Source: Bacteroidales bacterium
GTDB lineage: Bacteria; Bacteroidota; Bacteroidia; Bacteroidales; WCHB1-69
DNA length: 64,000 nucleotides
Reading direction: 5' to 3'
Assembly (NCBI GenBank): GCA_017649855.1
Contig: JAGCGA010000003.1
Location: forward strand, 1 to 64,000
The notes beneath the pieces were generated by a model, which saw nothing but the letters and a program-made list of their open reading frames with translations, was not told where the DNA came from and ran no database searches. Shown one piece after another: positions 29,655 through 38,709 of this stretch. Within the stretch, counting starts at the first letter, position 1. Each line of letters starts with the position of its first letter. Both the position numbers and the translations under genes were made by a program.

Positions 29655-31699
29655 TACACCAACATCACGCTGCCCTTGCGCTGTTCCACGGTGCCGTCGG
29701 GGAGGGTGTAGTAAATCTTATAAACATACACATCCATCGGGGCCACTTTGCCGTCAAAGTAGCCATCCCACCCCATGTAGGGATTGTGGGTGGAGAAGAT
29801 GAGTGTGCCCATCCGGTTCCATATGTTGAAACTGTAACCTTCCGAAGAAACAAAAGAGCTGACAGGCAGGAAGACTTTGTTGATGGTCTGCAAGGGTGTG
29901 AAAGCATTGGGGATATAGATGGAAGGCAGTTGTCGTAATTCCAGCTGGTTGGATATGCTCTCGTCTTGGAAGCCATAGTCGTTCATCGTCTCGTGCGCCA
30001 CCACATAGTACTTGAAAATGGAGCCGGACTCGTATAGATTGTTGACGTCGTCATAATAGGTGTTGATGGTGGAGGGGGAGATGTGCTCGGGTATCAACGC
30101 AAAGGTCAGCTCCGACTCTGTCTTGCGGTAAAGGTCGTAATAATCCACCTCACCATTCCATTCGCCATAATTGCTCCATTGAAGCACATCCTCGTGGGCG
30201 TTGGTGGCCTCACCTGTCAGCAAGATGTTGTGCGCGATGTTGGAGTAGCCGGCTGGAATCTGACAGCTGTTGATGACATAGGTCCGGTAATAATAGGTGC
30301 TATGGTTGAAGTCTGCGCTCTGGTCCTGGAAAGTGTAAGCGGCTCCGCTGAACCCTTGGGTCTCCAGGTCTTGGAAGTTGATACCGTCGTTGCTGCGCTG
30401 CAGGGTGATGGATTGGAAAGCCAGTGTGTCGCCGCTGGTGTGCACTTTGACCTGAACGTATTCATTGTCAATTACGGAAACGGAGCGTATATAGGTCATG
30501 TCGGACGATTCGTCGGCGTCCAGGCTAAAGTTAATGCGGTTGCTGGATGCGGTGATTTCTTCATCGTTGCTGAAAGCGCGGACGAAGGCGATATATTCCG
30601 TGTTCAGAAGCAGATCCTGAAGGGTGGTGCTAGTGGATGTGGTGTTCTGAACGCTCGTCCAGGTGGCGCCTTGGTCGGCACTCAGGAAGACCTCAAAGTG
30701 GTTCAAGCCACCGGTCATATTGGTGTAGGTGTTCCACGAGAGGGTGGCGGAGTGGTTACAAGCATCGATGGCGCCTGGATACAGCTTCATGTCACACTGC
30801 TCGTCCAGGGTCATTGGTGAGGAGTTGAGACAGGAGTCCAAGACCGCGATGCGATAACAGCGTTCGCCGCCAAACGGATCAATCCATGTGGTGCTGTTAT
30901 AGACGGTGTCCAGCGGTTCCCAGCCGTTGTTGAGATAATAGACAATATAGCCGTTCATGTAAGGCTCGTCGGAGTGGAAACCCAACATCACCTGGTTGTC
31001 TTCCGTATAGGTGACACTATCCAGGACAGGGGTGGAGGGATGCAGACGGTCCACGACAAACACGGAGCCGATAGGGGTCTTGAAAACACAACTGTGGTTG
31101 TCACTGTAGTTGTTGGTGATACCTACCTGATAGTAGAGATAGTTGTAACATACGTCGGAGGTGTCCACATAGTGGCGCTCAGCAGTGGCCGGGATGGTGG
31201 CGAAAGGCGTGACGGGAAAGTCATCCTCGAAATCACGCATCTTGTACAGGAAGTAGGTGTCGCCCCACGTGGAGCCTGACATCTGGGAGGAGGGAGCTTC
31301 CCATTCAATGGTGACTAGCGAGCTGTCTGCGCTGGGGGTCACGGTGATGCTGATGGTCTGCACCACATTGGAATTGTAGGTGGCGCCACTGGCAGTCACA
31401 GCCTCAATGTAGCATGTGTAGGTGCTGGCAGGAGTGATGTTGTTGAGCACCGTACTTCCATAGTTGCACATCGTATAGTTGTTGCCGGGTGTCGCCGTGC
31501 CTACCATCGTGCCGTTCACATAAAAATTATAAGCGACAAAAGAGGCACAGTCGTCGGAGTTGTCCCACGACATCTTGACGCGCGTGTTGTTGTTCTGCAA
31601 TTCCACACACTGCAAAACGGGCGGTTCTAAGGCATAACTCCCGAATGCACAGCAGAATATTAGTATGAAGATGTAGAGGACCCGTTTAGCCATATCCAT
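29651..31699 (-). CDS. Large secreted protein with T9SS type B (gliding-motility) C-terminal domain
   Basis: 682 residues from ATG 31699, or 680 from the ATG at 31693. A signal peptide (LYIFILIFCCAFGSYA) is followed by several fibronectin-III-like beta domains (for example SSLVTIEWEAPSS and NHFEVFLSADQGATWT). The last ~90 residues are the type B sorting domain: IYIPNAFTP, FNIWNRMGTLIF, GWDGYFDGK, VYVYKIYYTLPDG and a VMLVY end. The T9SS exports such proteins and leaves them at the surface, often in motility or adhesion. It is the last gene of a four-gene operon that starts with an ECF sigma factor. No enzymatic motif is visible. Confidence 0.87.
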   Translation of the reverse strand: MDMAKRVLYIFILIFCCAFGSYALEPPVLQCVELQNNNTRVKMSWDNSDDCASFVAYNFYVNGTMVGTATPGNNYTMCNYGSTVLNNITPASTYTCYIEAVTASGATYNSNVVQTISITVTPSADSSLVTIEWEAPSSQMSGSTWGDTYFLYKMRDFEDDFPVTPFATIPATAERHYVDTSDVCYNYLYYQVGITNNYSDNHSCVFKTPIGSVFVVDRLHPSTPVLDSVTYTEDNQVMLGFHSDEPYMNGYIVYYLNNGWEPLDTVYNSTTWIDPFGGERCYRIAVLDSCLNSSPMTLDEQCDMKLYPGAIDACNHSATLSWNTYTNMTGGLNHFEVFLSADQGATWTSVQNTTSTSTTLQDLLLNTEYIAFVRAFSNDEEITASSNRINFSLDADESSDMTYIRSVSVIDNEYVQVKVHTSGDTLAFQSITLQRSNDGINFQDLETQGFSGAAYTFQDQSADFNHSTYYYRTYVINSCQIPAGYSNIAHNILLTGEATNAHEDVLQWSNYGEWNGEVDYYDLYRKTESELTFALIPEHISPSTINTYYDDVNNLYESGSIFKYYVVAHETMNDYGFQDESISNQLELRQLPSIYIPNAFTPLQTINKVFLPVSSFVSSEGYSFNIWNRMGTLIFSTHNPYMGWDGYFDGKVAPMDVYVYKIYYTLPDGTVEQRKGSVMLVY

Positions 31700-31703
31700 G
31701 TCG

Positions 31704-32990
31704 TTATAACTTTTTACCAACGATGATCTGTGTGAATTTATTGTGTGTGAGACATTTTTTAGCCATTTCCATAATGTCCTCAGCATTCGTGCGTTGAATG
31801 GTGTCCCATAGCTCTTGCAGGATGGTGTGGTCGGTGTGCTGGTTTTTCCAGAAGGCGAATTTGGACATGTAGGACACAGAATTGCTCAGCTCCTGAATGA
31901 CAGAACCCGTCATGTAGGTCTTGACGGTTTGCAACTCTTCTTCCGAGACAGGCTCCTCTTGCAGCCGTTTTAACTCGGAGAAACAGGCGTCGAGGGACTC
32001 TTGGGTATGGGCGGCATCCACATCGCTCTGGATGCTGAAGATGGACTGATTGCCGAAATAGACGGAGCTGCTGAAGATGCCGTAGGTGTAGCCCAGCTGC
32101 TCGCGCACGCACTGCATCAGGCGGGAGCCGAAGTAGCCGCCCACGAGGGTGGAGAGCACCTTGAAGGGAGTGCGCATCTCCTCTGCATAGCTGATATGGG
32201 GCATAGCCAGGCAAATGGAAGACTGCATGCTTCCCTCCACCTCTTGGTTCAAGAGGGGAGTATGGTCTGAAGGCATCTGGAATAAAGGAAGCCCTTCCTG
32301 TCTCGCACCTCGAGGGATGCCGCCGAAATGCTTGCGGATAAGGCTTGAAGTGGTCTCGTCCAACTGGCCAGTGACATACAAGGTGAGGTTGTCTGCACAG
32401 AAGTTCTCCTGATGATAGCGGTGCAGGTCATCGGTGGTGATCTCATTCAACGTGGCTTCCGACGCGGGTACGCCCGCAGCGCACTGGTCACCCAATAGGG
32501 CCTGCAACATCAGCCTGGAAGCCACAAAGTTGTTCTTCTTCAGGTTGTTGCGCAGCGCCTGCAAGCGTTGTTGCCGGATGATGTCTAGATACTCCTGGCG
32601 ATAGGATGGGGTAGTCATCATCTCGACGAGTGTGGGTAATAGCTGCGGAAGATTGCGCTTGGGGACCACCATCTTGAGGCATACGCCATCGAGATAGATG
32701 TCAGCATCGAAGGTGGAACCGTAGAAATCCAACAGGTCTGCCATCTCGGCAGCTGTGTGGTGTGGATGACTGCCCTTGAGCAGCCCGTAGGTGAAGAGCG
32801 CCAGGTGTTTCTTGGGCTCATACATGGAGCCGGAACGGACATCCAGCTGCAGATGGATCAGCTCCAAAGTGTCATTGTGGAACTGGTACAAGGGAATGCC
32901 GTTATCCAAAGTGTCCACTTGTGGTGCCTGGGGACGGAAAGAGTGAAAAGGCTGTATCTCCGGCGCAATGCTTCTGTCTATCATCGTCAT
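31704..32990 (-). CDS. M16-family peptidase-like protein lacking the zinc motif
   Basis: 428 residues with two M16 half-domains. The second half carries the conserved GGYFGSRLMQCVREQLGYTYGI. In the first half, the place of the catalytic HxxEH is taken by HLALFTYGLLKGSHPHH, where no HxxEH pattern exists, so it should not bind zinc. M16 proteins often work as pairs of one catalytic and one degenerate subunit; no catalytic partner gene is nearby. It has no signal peptide. The gene abuts its neighbours (no gap upstream, 4 bases downstream), in an operon with the sigma factor and T9SS proteins. Confidence 0.85.
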   Translation of the reverse strand: MTMIDRSIAPEIQPFHSFRPQAPQVDTLDNGIPLYQFHNDTLELIHLQLDVRSGSMYEPKKHLALFTYGLLKGSHPHHTAAEMADLLDFYGSTFDADIYLDGVCLKMVVPKRNLPQLLPTLVEMMTTPSYRQEYLDIIRQQRLQALRNNLKKNNFVASRLMLQALLGDQCAAGVPASEATLNEITTDDLHRYHQENFCADNLTLYVTGQLDETTSSLIRKHFGGIPRGARQEGLPLFQMPSDHTPLLNQEVEGSMQSSICLAMPHISYAEEMRTPFKVLSTLVGGYFGSRLMQCVREQLGYTYGIFSSSVYFGNQSIFSIQSDVDAAHTQESLDACFSELKRLQEEPVSEEELQTVKTYMTGSVIQELSNSVSYMSKFAFWKNQHTDHTILQELWDTIQRTNAEDIMEMAKKCLTHNKFTQIIVGKKL

Positions 32991-33869
32991 CTATTTCAAT
33001 AAAACGACCTGTCCTTTGAGCGTCTTGGCATTGCCGTCTGGGTCTGTGTAGCGGATGACGTACATATAGGCGCCTCCGGGCAAGAGGGTGCCGTGACTGT
33101 AACCATCCCAGCCCTGTTCAATGCTGCGGGAGGTGAATACACGCTGTCCACTGCGGGAGAAGATATTGATTTCGTAATCCTGCACGATAAAGTCAGCTTT
33201 CGGCATGAATAGGTCATTAGTGCCGTTGCCGTCAGGGGTGAAGGAGTTGGGGACAAAGATCTGATAAGAGTTGGAAGCCTCTTCTGGAGACCCTGATGAA
33301 CTCTTGGGGGCCAAGACTTCTTCCGTGGTTTCGGTTGCTGGCTTGGAAACACGTATGGGCTCATCCACGAGGCGTATCGTCTTTGTCTCGTTGACGACCG
33401 GGGCAGGTTGTGTCTGGTTTGCCAGGGTGGGGGTGGAAGTGACAACTGATGTCGGAGTTGTGACCGTAACAGGGGGCACCGCAGGCTCGGGAATGGGGGT
33501 CGTCGGGGCTGTCGCCAGACTGGGCGCCTCCACGGGGGAAGTGCCTGTTGGAGTTGATACGTTGTTGGCAGTCGGCACAACGGCACCCGGCTGGTTGGAA
33601 AGGGCAGGTGCTTGCGGGGCCGGTTCTTCCACCGTGACCATGGGTGCGGATGTGCCCTCCGATGTCGGCTGGGCAGACTTGTGCATCCACAAGGAACCGG
33701 CTACCAGGCCTGCTATGGCTACCATGGCACAGCCTCCCCAAGTGGCCCAACGTCTGATCCTGCGCCCGCGGTTGTACTTTACAAGGCGGGCATCGGCGGC
33801 AATCTGTTGCCATTCTGACTCGTCCACAGGAACGGTATACTCCGATAAGGCTTTTTTTATGTCTTTCAT
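32991..33869 (-). CDS. Membrane-anchored protein (anti-sigma-like N-terminus) with T9SS type B domain
   Basis: 292 residues. Residues 1-42 are a short cytosolic region (YTVPVDESEWQQIAADARLVKY, then an RRIRRW stop-transfer flank), followed by one membrane helix (GGCAMVAIAGLVAGSLWM). A long Pro/Thr/Val-rich stretch covers about 65-190. The C-terminal ~85 residues form a gliding-motility-type domain (IFVPNSFTPDGNGTNDLF, FSRSGQRVF, GWDGYSHG, YMYVIRYTDPDG). Its start overlaps the sigma gene's stop by 4 bases, the usual place for an anti-sigma factor. I infer that the small cytosolic part binds the sigma factor while the C-terminal domain reaches the periplasm or the secretion machinery. Confidence 0.8.
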   Translation of the reverse strand: MKDIKKALSEYTVPVDESEWQQIAADARLVKYNRGRRIRRWATWGGCAMVAIAGLVAGSLWMHKSAQPTSEGTSAPMVTVEEPAPQAPALSNQPGAVVPTANNVSTPTGTSPVEAPSLATAPTTPIPEPAVPPVTVTTPTSVVTSTPTLANQTQPAPVVNETKTIRLVDEPIRVSKPATETTEEVLAPKSSSGSPEEASNSYQIFVPNSFTPDGNGTNDLFMPKADFIVQDYEINIFSRSGQRVFTSRSIEQGWDGYSHGTLLPGGAYMYVIRYTDPDGNAKTLKGQVVLLK

Positions 33870-34423
33870 AATATATCTATTTCTTTTCCCAAATAGGCTT
33901 TAATTTTTTCTCGTAACGACTTCTTGGCGCGTGATATCAACGTTCTGACATTGGTGGGCGTCATGTCCATGATCTGCACAATCTCCTGCTCACTATAGCC
34001 ATCCACCTCGTAAAGGTTGAATGCCATGCGTTGATTTACTGGCAACGTGTTGATGAACTCCACCAACTGCTTCATCGTCAACGTGTCGTGTGGGTGCTCC
34101 AGTGCTGGATAATCTGTGGTTCCTTCATCGGTCGACTCCATACGACGCAAACGCTGACTGCGCAGGTAATCAATGCTCTTGTTCACGGATATCCGGTATA
34201 TCCAGGAACCCAAGGAGGAGATTTTATGGTATGATCCGATGTTGGTCAAGATGGTCACTACAATGTCGTGAAACAGATCCTTGGCTTCCTCAGTCTGAAA
34301 ACCTAAGTAGCGATAACACACCGCCTTGATCATGGGACCGTATTCCTGATACAATATCTCCTGATAGGTTCCGTCACCTCTTTTGCATCCGTTTACAATA
34401 TCCTTCTCTTCTTTAGTCATCAC
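33866..34423 (-). CDS. ECF-type RNA polymerase sigma factor
   Basis: 185 residues with the full ECF layout. Region 2 (EAKDLFHDIVVTILTNI and LGSWIYRISVNKSIDYLRS) recognises the -10 element and region 4 (LPVNQRMAFNLYEVDGYSEQEIVQIM, then TPTNVRTLISRAKKSLREKI) binds the -35 element. It is the first gene of the minus-strand operon running to 29651. Its stop overlaps the following start, so the two proteins are probably made together. It diverges from the DNA glycosylase gene across an 89-base spacer. Confidence 0.9.
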   Translation of the reverse strand: MMTKEEKDIVNGCKRGDGTYQEILYQEYGPMIKAVCYRYLGFQTEEAKDLFHDIVVTILTNIGSYHKISSLGSWIYRISVNKSIDYLRSQRLRRMESTDEGTTDYPALEHPHDTLTMKQLVEFINTLPVNQRMAFNLYEVDGYSEQEIVQIMDMTPTNVRTLISRAKKSLREKIKAYLGKEIDIL

Positions 34424-34512
34424 ATTGATAACACTTTTGTAAGACGATTATCTCTCTTTTTTGTTGCAGTTATGGATATTTTTTTTTCTTTTGCAGGCAG
34501 AATTATAAGCCT

Positions 34513-35115
34513 ATGTTCAAGCTGCAAAAATCGTATTTTTTACAAAAGAATGTGGTCTTCCTGGCAAAAGATTTGTTGGGGAAATATCTCTTTACCTGTG
34601 TGGATGGTCAGCTGGTGGGTGGAATTATCTTTGAAACAGAGGCTTATGTGGCGGAAGTGGACAGGGCTTCTCATGCTTATCATCATCGGAAAACCAAACG
34701 CAATGCGATGATGTACCATGAGGGTGGCGTCATCTATATGTATCTTTGCTATGGGATGCACCACATGTTGAACTTCGTCACCAACGAGGAGGATGTAGCC
34801 GATGCCATCCTCATACGGGGAATCTATCCGACTCATGGGGGAGAACTGATGTTGCAACGGACGGGCAAGACGCACCTGTCGCCGGCACTCACGGACGGTC
34901 CGGGCAAGGTGAGCAAAGCTCTTGGATTGACCGTGGCTGACAATGGCACCCCATTGGATTCAGAGAAGATATGGGTCGAAGATCGCGGTCTCCATGTGAC
35001 GGAGGAGGATGTTTTGACCACACCCCGTATCGGCGTGGGGTATGCCGGGGAGGATGCTCTGCTTCCGTACCGGTTTGTGTTAAAAGAGGCTGCTAAGAGG
35101 GAATTGTGTCCCTGA
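34513..35115 (+). CDS. DNA-3-methyladenine glycosylase (AAG/MPG family)
   Basis: A 200-residue base-excision repair enzyme of the eukaryote-type alkyladenine glycosylase family. LAKDLLGKYLF opens the fold, ETEAYVAEVDRASHA carries the catalytic Glu, and MYLCYGMHHMLNFVTN and TDGPGKVSKALGL line the base-flipping pocket. It removes alkylated purines and deaminated adenine and leaves an abasic site. It ends 23 bases inside the 3' end of the convergent DUF4296 gene, an overlap in antisense. Confidence 0.94.
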   Translation: MFKLQKSYFLQKNVVFLAKDLLGKYLFTCVDGQLVGGIIFETEAYVAEVDRASHAYHHRKTKRNAMMYHEGGVIYMYLCYGMHHMLNFVTNEEDVADAILIRGIYPTHGGELMLQRTGKTHLSPALTDGPGKVSKALGLTVADNGTPLDSEKIWVEDRGLHVTEEDVLTTPRIGVGYAGEDALLPYRFVLKEAAKRELCP

Positions 35116-35560
35116 TGAGAGTGTCTGAGAAGAGAGTGTCCGTGGCTAAGTTGCTCGAGTGCATGATGGACTCTAAGGGCCTATGCAGTAATGAGTCTGG
35201 GAGGTTGGAGTTCTGCTTCATCAGGGAGAGATTTGAGAGCACTTCCTCCATCATCTTTTCAATCACCTCTTTATCGCTGATATAATATTCTATGGAGGTG
35301 ACAAACTGATCTTTAGTGATATGATACCGGTCGAAGATTTCCTTGTATGAAGCCCGGATGAGTTTGTCCGTCTCGGGGAGGCTCATCGAGTCGAGGGTGG
35401 CATACACGAGCGCTTCGGCAATATAGCTGTCGGTCAGTACCTGTACCATGGTTTTCCGGTTGATGAGGTTTTCCGGTTTTTCAGCCACCACCTGTTTCTT
35501 GTGACAAGAGACGGTCAGGAGGCTGCAGATTATGATGAATAACAGAGCAGAACGTTTCAT
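35093..35560 (-). CDS. DUF4296-type lipoprotein
   Basis: 155 residues with a lipoprotein signal (LLFIIICSLLTVSC, lipid Cys19). MVQVLTDSYIAEAL, a Y-x2-IFDRYHIT stretch and FVTSIEYYISDKEVIEKMMEEV form the helical region that I associate with DUF4296, a Bacteroidetes-only family of unknown function. It lies just downstream of cca on the same strand (5-base gap). Confidence 0.75.
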   Translation of the reverse strand: MKRSALLFIIICSLLTVSCHKKQVVAEKPENLINRKTMVQVLTDSYIAEALVYATLDSMSLPETDKLIRASYKEIFDRYHITKDQFVTSIEYYISDKEVIEKMMEEVLSNLSLMKQNSNLPDSLLHRPLESIMHSSNLATDTLFSDTLIRDTIPS

Positions 35561-35565
35561 GATGA

Positions 35566-36993
35566 TTAGAGATTAGGGTTTTCTACAGGGGTGAGGCCTA
35601 TCTTGCGGCCCTCTTCCAGCATTCTGGCGATGGCGGCCTCACGGGTGTTGTCGATTTCACAGTCAAGAATGGCGTTGCTGACGGCATCTTTGATGGTGCC
35701 GATTTCACGGCAGGGCTTCAGACCGAAGGTATTCATGATGTCTTCGCCAGTGATGGGCGGTCGCCAGTTGCGCATCTTGTCTTTCTCTTCAATGTCGATG
35801 AGTTTCTCGCGAACCTTGGCGAAGTTCTGGAAGCAACGGTGGATCTTGGCGGAGTTTTTAGAGGTGACATCCGCCTCGCATAGCCGCATCAGATCGTCAA
35901 TGTCGTCGCCTGCCTCAAAGAGGAGCCGGCGCACCGCGGAGTCGGTGATGATGTCCTCCACCAAGGCGATGGGACGAAGATGCAGCCCGACCAGCTTCTG
36001 GACATATTTCATCTTCTCATTGTTGGGCATGTGGAGCCGATGAAAGATGCGGCTCACCATCTTGGCACCCACGACCTCGTGGCCATGGAAGGTCCAACCT
36101 ACCTGCGGGTCAAAACGTTTGGTGATGGGCTTGGCGATGTCATGCAGCAAGGCGGCCCAGACGAGCCACAGGTTGGTGCTGGACATGGCGATGTTGTCCA
36201 CCACCTCAAGGGTGTGTATGTAGTTGTCTTTGTGTCCTTTGCCGTTGATAATGTCCACCCCTTTGAGGGCGATGAGCTCGGGGAGGAACTTCTCCAGCAG
36301 TCCGCACTCGTCCAACATGCGGATGCCGCGGGAGGGTCGGATGCAGAGCAGTATCTTGTTGAACTCCTCCATGATGCGCTCCTGAGAAATGATCTCCAGC
36401 CGATAGGCGTTCCGCTGTATGGAGGCGAAGGTCTCGGGATAGATGTCGAAGTTCAGCTGCGTGGCGAAGCGCACGGCACGCATCATGCGCAAGGGGTCGT
36501 CAGAGAAGGTCTTGTCAGGATCACAGGGGGTCCGGATGATCTTGTCCTGGATGTCCTGCAAACCGTTGAAGGGGTCGATGAGCTGGTAGCGGTTGGGGCC
36601 GTTGAGGGCAATGGCCATGGCGTTGATGGTGAAGTCGCGGCGCAGCTGGTCGTCCTCGATGGTGCCGTCTTCCACGATAGGCTTGCGGGAGTCGTGGCGG
36701 TAGGACTCTTTGCGAGCCCCCACGAATTCGATGTCGTAGTCGTGGTAGCGGAACTGGGCCGTACCGAAATTCTTGTATATGTTGACATGCAGATCAGGGG
36801 AGATGAGGGCTGCGGTGGCCGTGGCCAAGGCGATGCCGCTGCCGACCGTCACGATGTCGATGTCGGTATTGTGGCGGCGCATGATGATGTCGCGTACCAC
36901 ACCACCCACAGCATAAGCCTCCAGTCCCATGGCGTCGGCCGCCTGGGCGATGAGGGGATAGACAGGATGTTTGAGATATTGCTGGTAGTTCAT
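35566..36993 (-). CDS. cca: CCA tRNA nucleotidyltransferase
   Basis: 475 residues. The class II nucleotidyltransferase head is clear: YAVGGVVRDIIM, the catalytic TDIDIVTVGSG (DxD), RRDFTINAMAIAL and DPLRMMRAVRFATQL. A C-terminal HD domain follows (LVWAALLHDIAKP and FHGHEVVGAKM), as in the longer bacterial enzymes with phosphohydrolase activity. It adds or repairs the CCA end of tRNAs. The tRNA-His in this window has no encoded CCA and so depends on this activity. Followed after 3 bases upstream by the PNGase-like gene on the same strand. Confidence 0.94.
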   Translation of the reverse strand: MNYQQYLKHPVYPLIAQAADAMGLEAYAVGGVVRDIIMRRHNTDIDIVTVGSGIALATATAALISPDLHVNIYKNFGTAQFRYHDYDIEFVGARKESYRHDSRKPIVEDGTIEDDQLRRDFTINAMAIALNGPNRYQLIDPFNGLQDIQDKIIRTPCDPDKTFSDDPLRMMRAVRFATQLNFDIYPETFASIQRNAYRLEIISQERIMEEFNKILLCIRPSRGIRMLDECGLLEKFLPELIALKGVDIINGKGHKDNYIHTLEVVDNIAMSSTNLWLVWAALLHDIAKPITKRFDPQVGWTFHGHEVVGAKMVSRIFHRLHMPNNEKMKYVQKLVGLHLRPIALVEDIITDSAVRRLLFEAGDDIDDLMRLCEADVTSKNSAKIHRCFQNFAKVREKLIDIEEKDKMRNWRPPITGEDIMNTFGLKPCREIGTIKDAVSNAILDCEIDNTREAAIARMLEEGRKIGLTPVENPNL

Positions 36994-36996
36994 CGT

Positions 36997-38676
36997 TTAT
37001 TTTCTATATTGGCCGATTAAAACGCCCGACACATTCCAGGCGCTGAAGCTGCCGCCTTCAGGCTCGCCCTGCGGGATGGCGACGGTCAAGGTGTGTGGGC
37101 CCGGCTTCAGACCCGTCAAGTTGACGTGCACGGGCTGGGTGGCAGTGCCCGGGCACCAGCCGGAACGGGAGTAGTCGGACGAGGACATGCCATTCCAGAA
37201 GTTGCCGGAGGCCGGATTCGAAGTGCGGTAGGTGCCGCAATCCTCACGCCATGGCGTGAAACTGTAATAACGCTTCCCGTCAATCAAAAGGGTGTTCTCC
37301 TTAGGCACGAACTCGTCGCCCGTGTCCCAGCCGCCATGACCCGTCGTGATGAAACGCAACTCCAGATGCTCCACATTCTCCGGAACGGTGAAGGTGACGG
37401 TCAGACTGTCGGTGCCGAAGAGACGGCCGTAGTTCTGTCCCGCCATCTCCATCACATTGCAGGTGTTGAAGAGCGGTTCGACAAGATATCCCGTCTTGTC
37501 GTCAAAGTCCCAGGTGTCTCCCTCGGGGTAGGCCTTTAATGTCAGCGACAACTTGTGCCCGCCGCCGTCATAGTTGCCGATGAAAGCCCCGATATAGACA
37601 TCGCCGTCCATCAGCGGGAGCAGGTCGCTGACGTCCTGTTTGTAGTGAACCTCATTGGCCCACTCGCGGCCCTCCAACGAACGGTACTGGTTGTAGTGGC
37701 GCACTCCAAAGGGTGTGAAGAAACGGACCAACTCCACGGGAGGATCGTAACTGGCTGTCCTGACTATGCCTTGATAGACACTGCCTTGCTTGTCGGTGAA
37801 GTAGGGGAGTACCTCTACGCTGTCTCTCAAGGCCTGCAACATGGAGATGGCCTTCCGGGCAGGGATGATGAAGATGGAACCCGTACGGTCGTAAGCATCC
37901 CCGTTGGAATACTCTGTGACCTCTGCAAAGACTTTGTAATGTTGCGGCAGGCGATCCAGCTTGACACGCTTCACAATCAGGGTGCCGTTGGCACAACGGA
38001 TGACACTGTCGTATGGGAAAACAGTGGGTTTGGGTAACTTCGGGTTGAAGCAAATCTGCGCTTCCTCGAAGATGGGCCGCGTGATGACTTTACGGTCGAT
38101 TTCCATTTTGTGGAGCTCCGAACCGGTTACCCGCGTTCCCTGTTTGCCATTCAGCGGACCGATGTGCTTGTCTTTCATGACGGAAACCAGGCGCAGGATG
38201 GCGTTGCCGTTGCGACGGTATTGGACCAATACGCCAGGCAAATCGGCAAAACCCGTCGAGGGTGTGGCCCTAAACTTTAAATCTTCCGTTGTCCAAAGCT
38301 CTATCTTGTTGGAAAACAAGGTGATGGTGTATTTTTCGCAATTGTAACCATTGATCTTTTCCTTTCCTTCTTTGGCATAATTCGCATGTCCATCCAAAGT
38401 ATATACGGAATAGAAGCTGCCATCGGGGTATTGTAATTGAGAAACGATGGAGTCTTGGTCATAATGGATGTATGTGGACGAGATCGCCACCCCAGGAATG
38501 GAATTTGCCGGTTTGGCATCTGCTGAACGGATAAGAAGCCTGTCGCCCGAGCGCAACACCTCTGTCCGAGAAGTGTCTTGACCACCCACAGTGAAAGATT
38601 CGTAAATCAGTCGCTGCTGGGCTTCACAGACCATAGAGGTGACGACAACTAAGGTTATAAGGAGAATTCGTTTCAT
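36997..38676 (-). CDS. PNGase F-type peptide N-glycosidase with GLPGLI-like N-terminal domain
   Basis: 559 residues from ATG 38676, with a signal peptide (LLITLVVVTSMVCEAQ). The N-terminal ~190 residues resemble the Bacteroidetes GLPGLI family (ATPSTGFADLPGVLVQYRR). The C-terminal part is the two jelly-roll PNGase F unit: PPVELVRFFTPFGVRHYN, FIGNYDGGGHKLSL, TTGHGGWDTGDEFVPKENTL, SFTPWREDCGTYRTSNP and SRSGWCPGTATQPV. PNGase F cuts the amide bond between Asn and the first GlcNAc, freeing whole N-glycans from glycoproteins. The start is fixed by a -7 box at 38702-38709; a longer frame begins inside it. Confidence 0.88.
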   Translation of the reverse strand: MKRILLITLVVVTSMVCEAQQRLIYESFTVGGQDTSRTEVLRSGDRLLIRSADAKPANSIPGVAISSTYIHYDQDSIVSQLQYPDGSFYSVYTLDGHANYAKEGKEKINGYNCEKYTITLFSNKIELWTTEDLKFRATPSTGFADLPGVLVQYRRNGNAILRLVSVMKDKHIGPLNGKQGTRVTGSELHKMEIDRKVITRPIFEEAQICFNPKLPKPTVFPYDSVIRCANGTLIVKRVKLDRLPQHYKVFAEVTEYSNGDAYDRTGSIFIIPARKAISMLQALRDSVEVLPYFTDKQGSVYQGIVRTASYDPPVELVRFFTPFGVRHYNQYRSLEGREWANEVHYKQDVSDLLPLMDGDVYIGAFIGNYDGGGHKLSLTLKAYPEGDTWDFDDKTGYLVEPLFNTCNVMEMAGQNYGRLFGTDSLTVTFTVPENVEHLELRFITTGHGGWDTGDEFVPKENTLLIDGKRYYSFTPWREDCGTYRTSNPASGNFWNGMSSSDYSRSGWCPGTATQPVHVNLTGLKPGPHTLTVAIPQGEPEGGSFSAWNVSGVLIGQYRK

Positions 38677-38701
38677 ATGATGATACTTTTTTATGAGGCT
38701 G

Positions 38702-38709
38702 CAAAGGTA
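38702..38709 (-). promoter_or_regulatory. -7 box (TACCTTTG) for the PNGase F-like gene
   Basis: TACCTTTG on the minus strand, 26 bases before ATG 38676. Confidence 0.5.

Noticed and set aside
35980..37020. 346-codon plus-strand frame opposite cca
   Set aside because: The minus strand clearly encodes the CCA-adding enzyme; the plus frame is its complement and lacks a start context.
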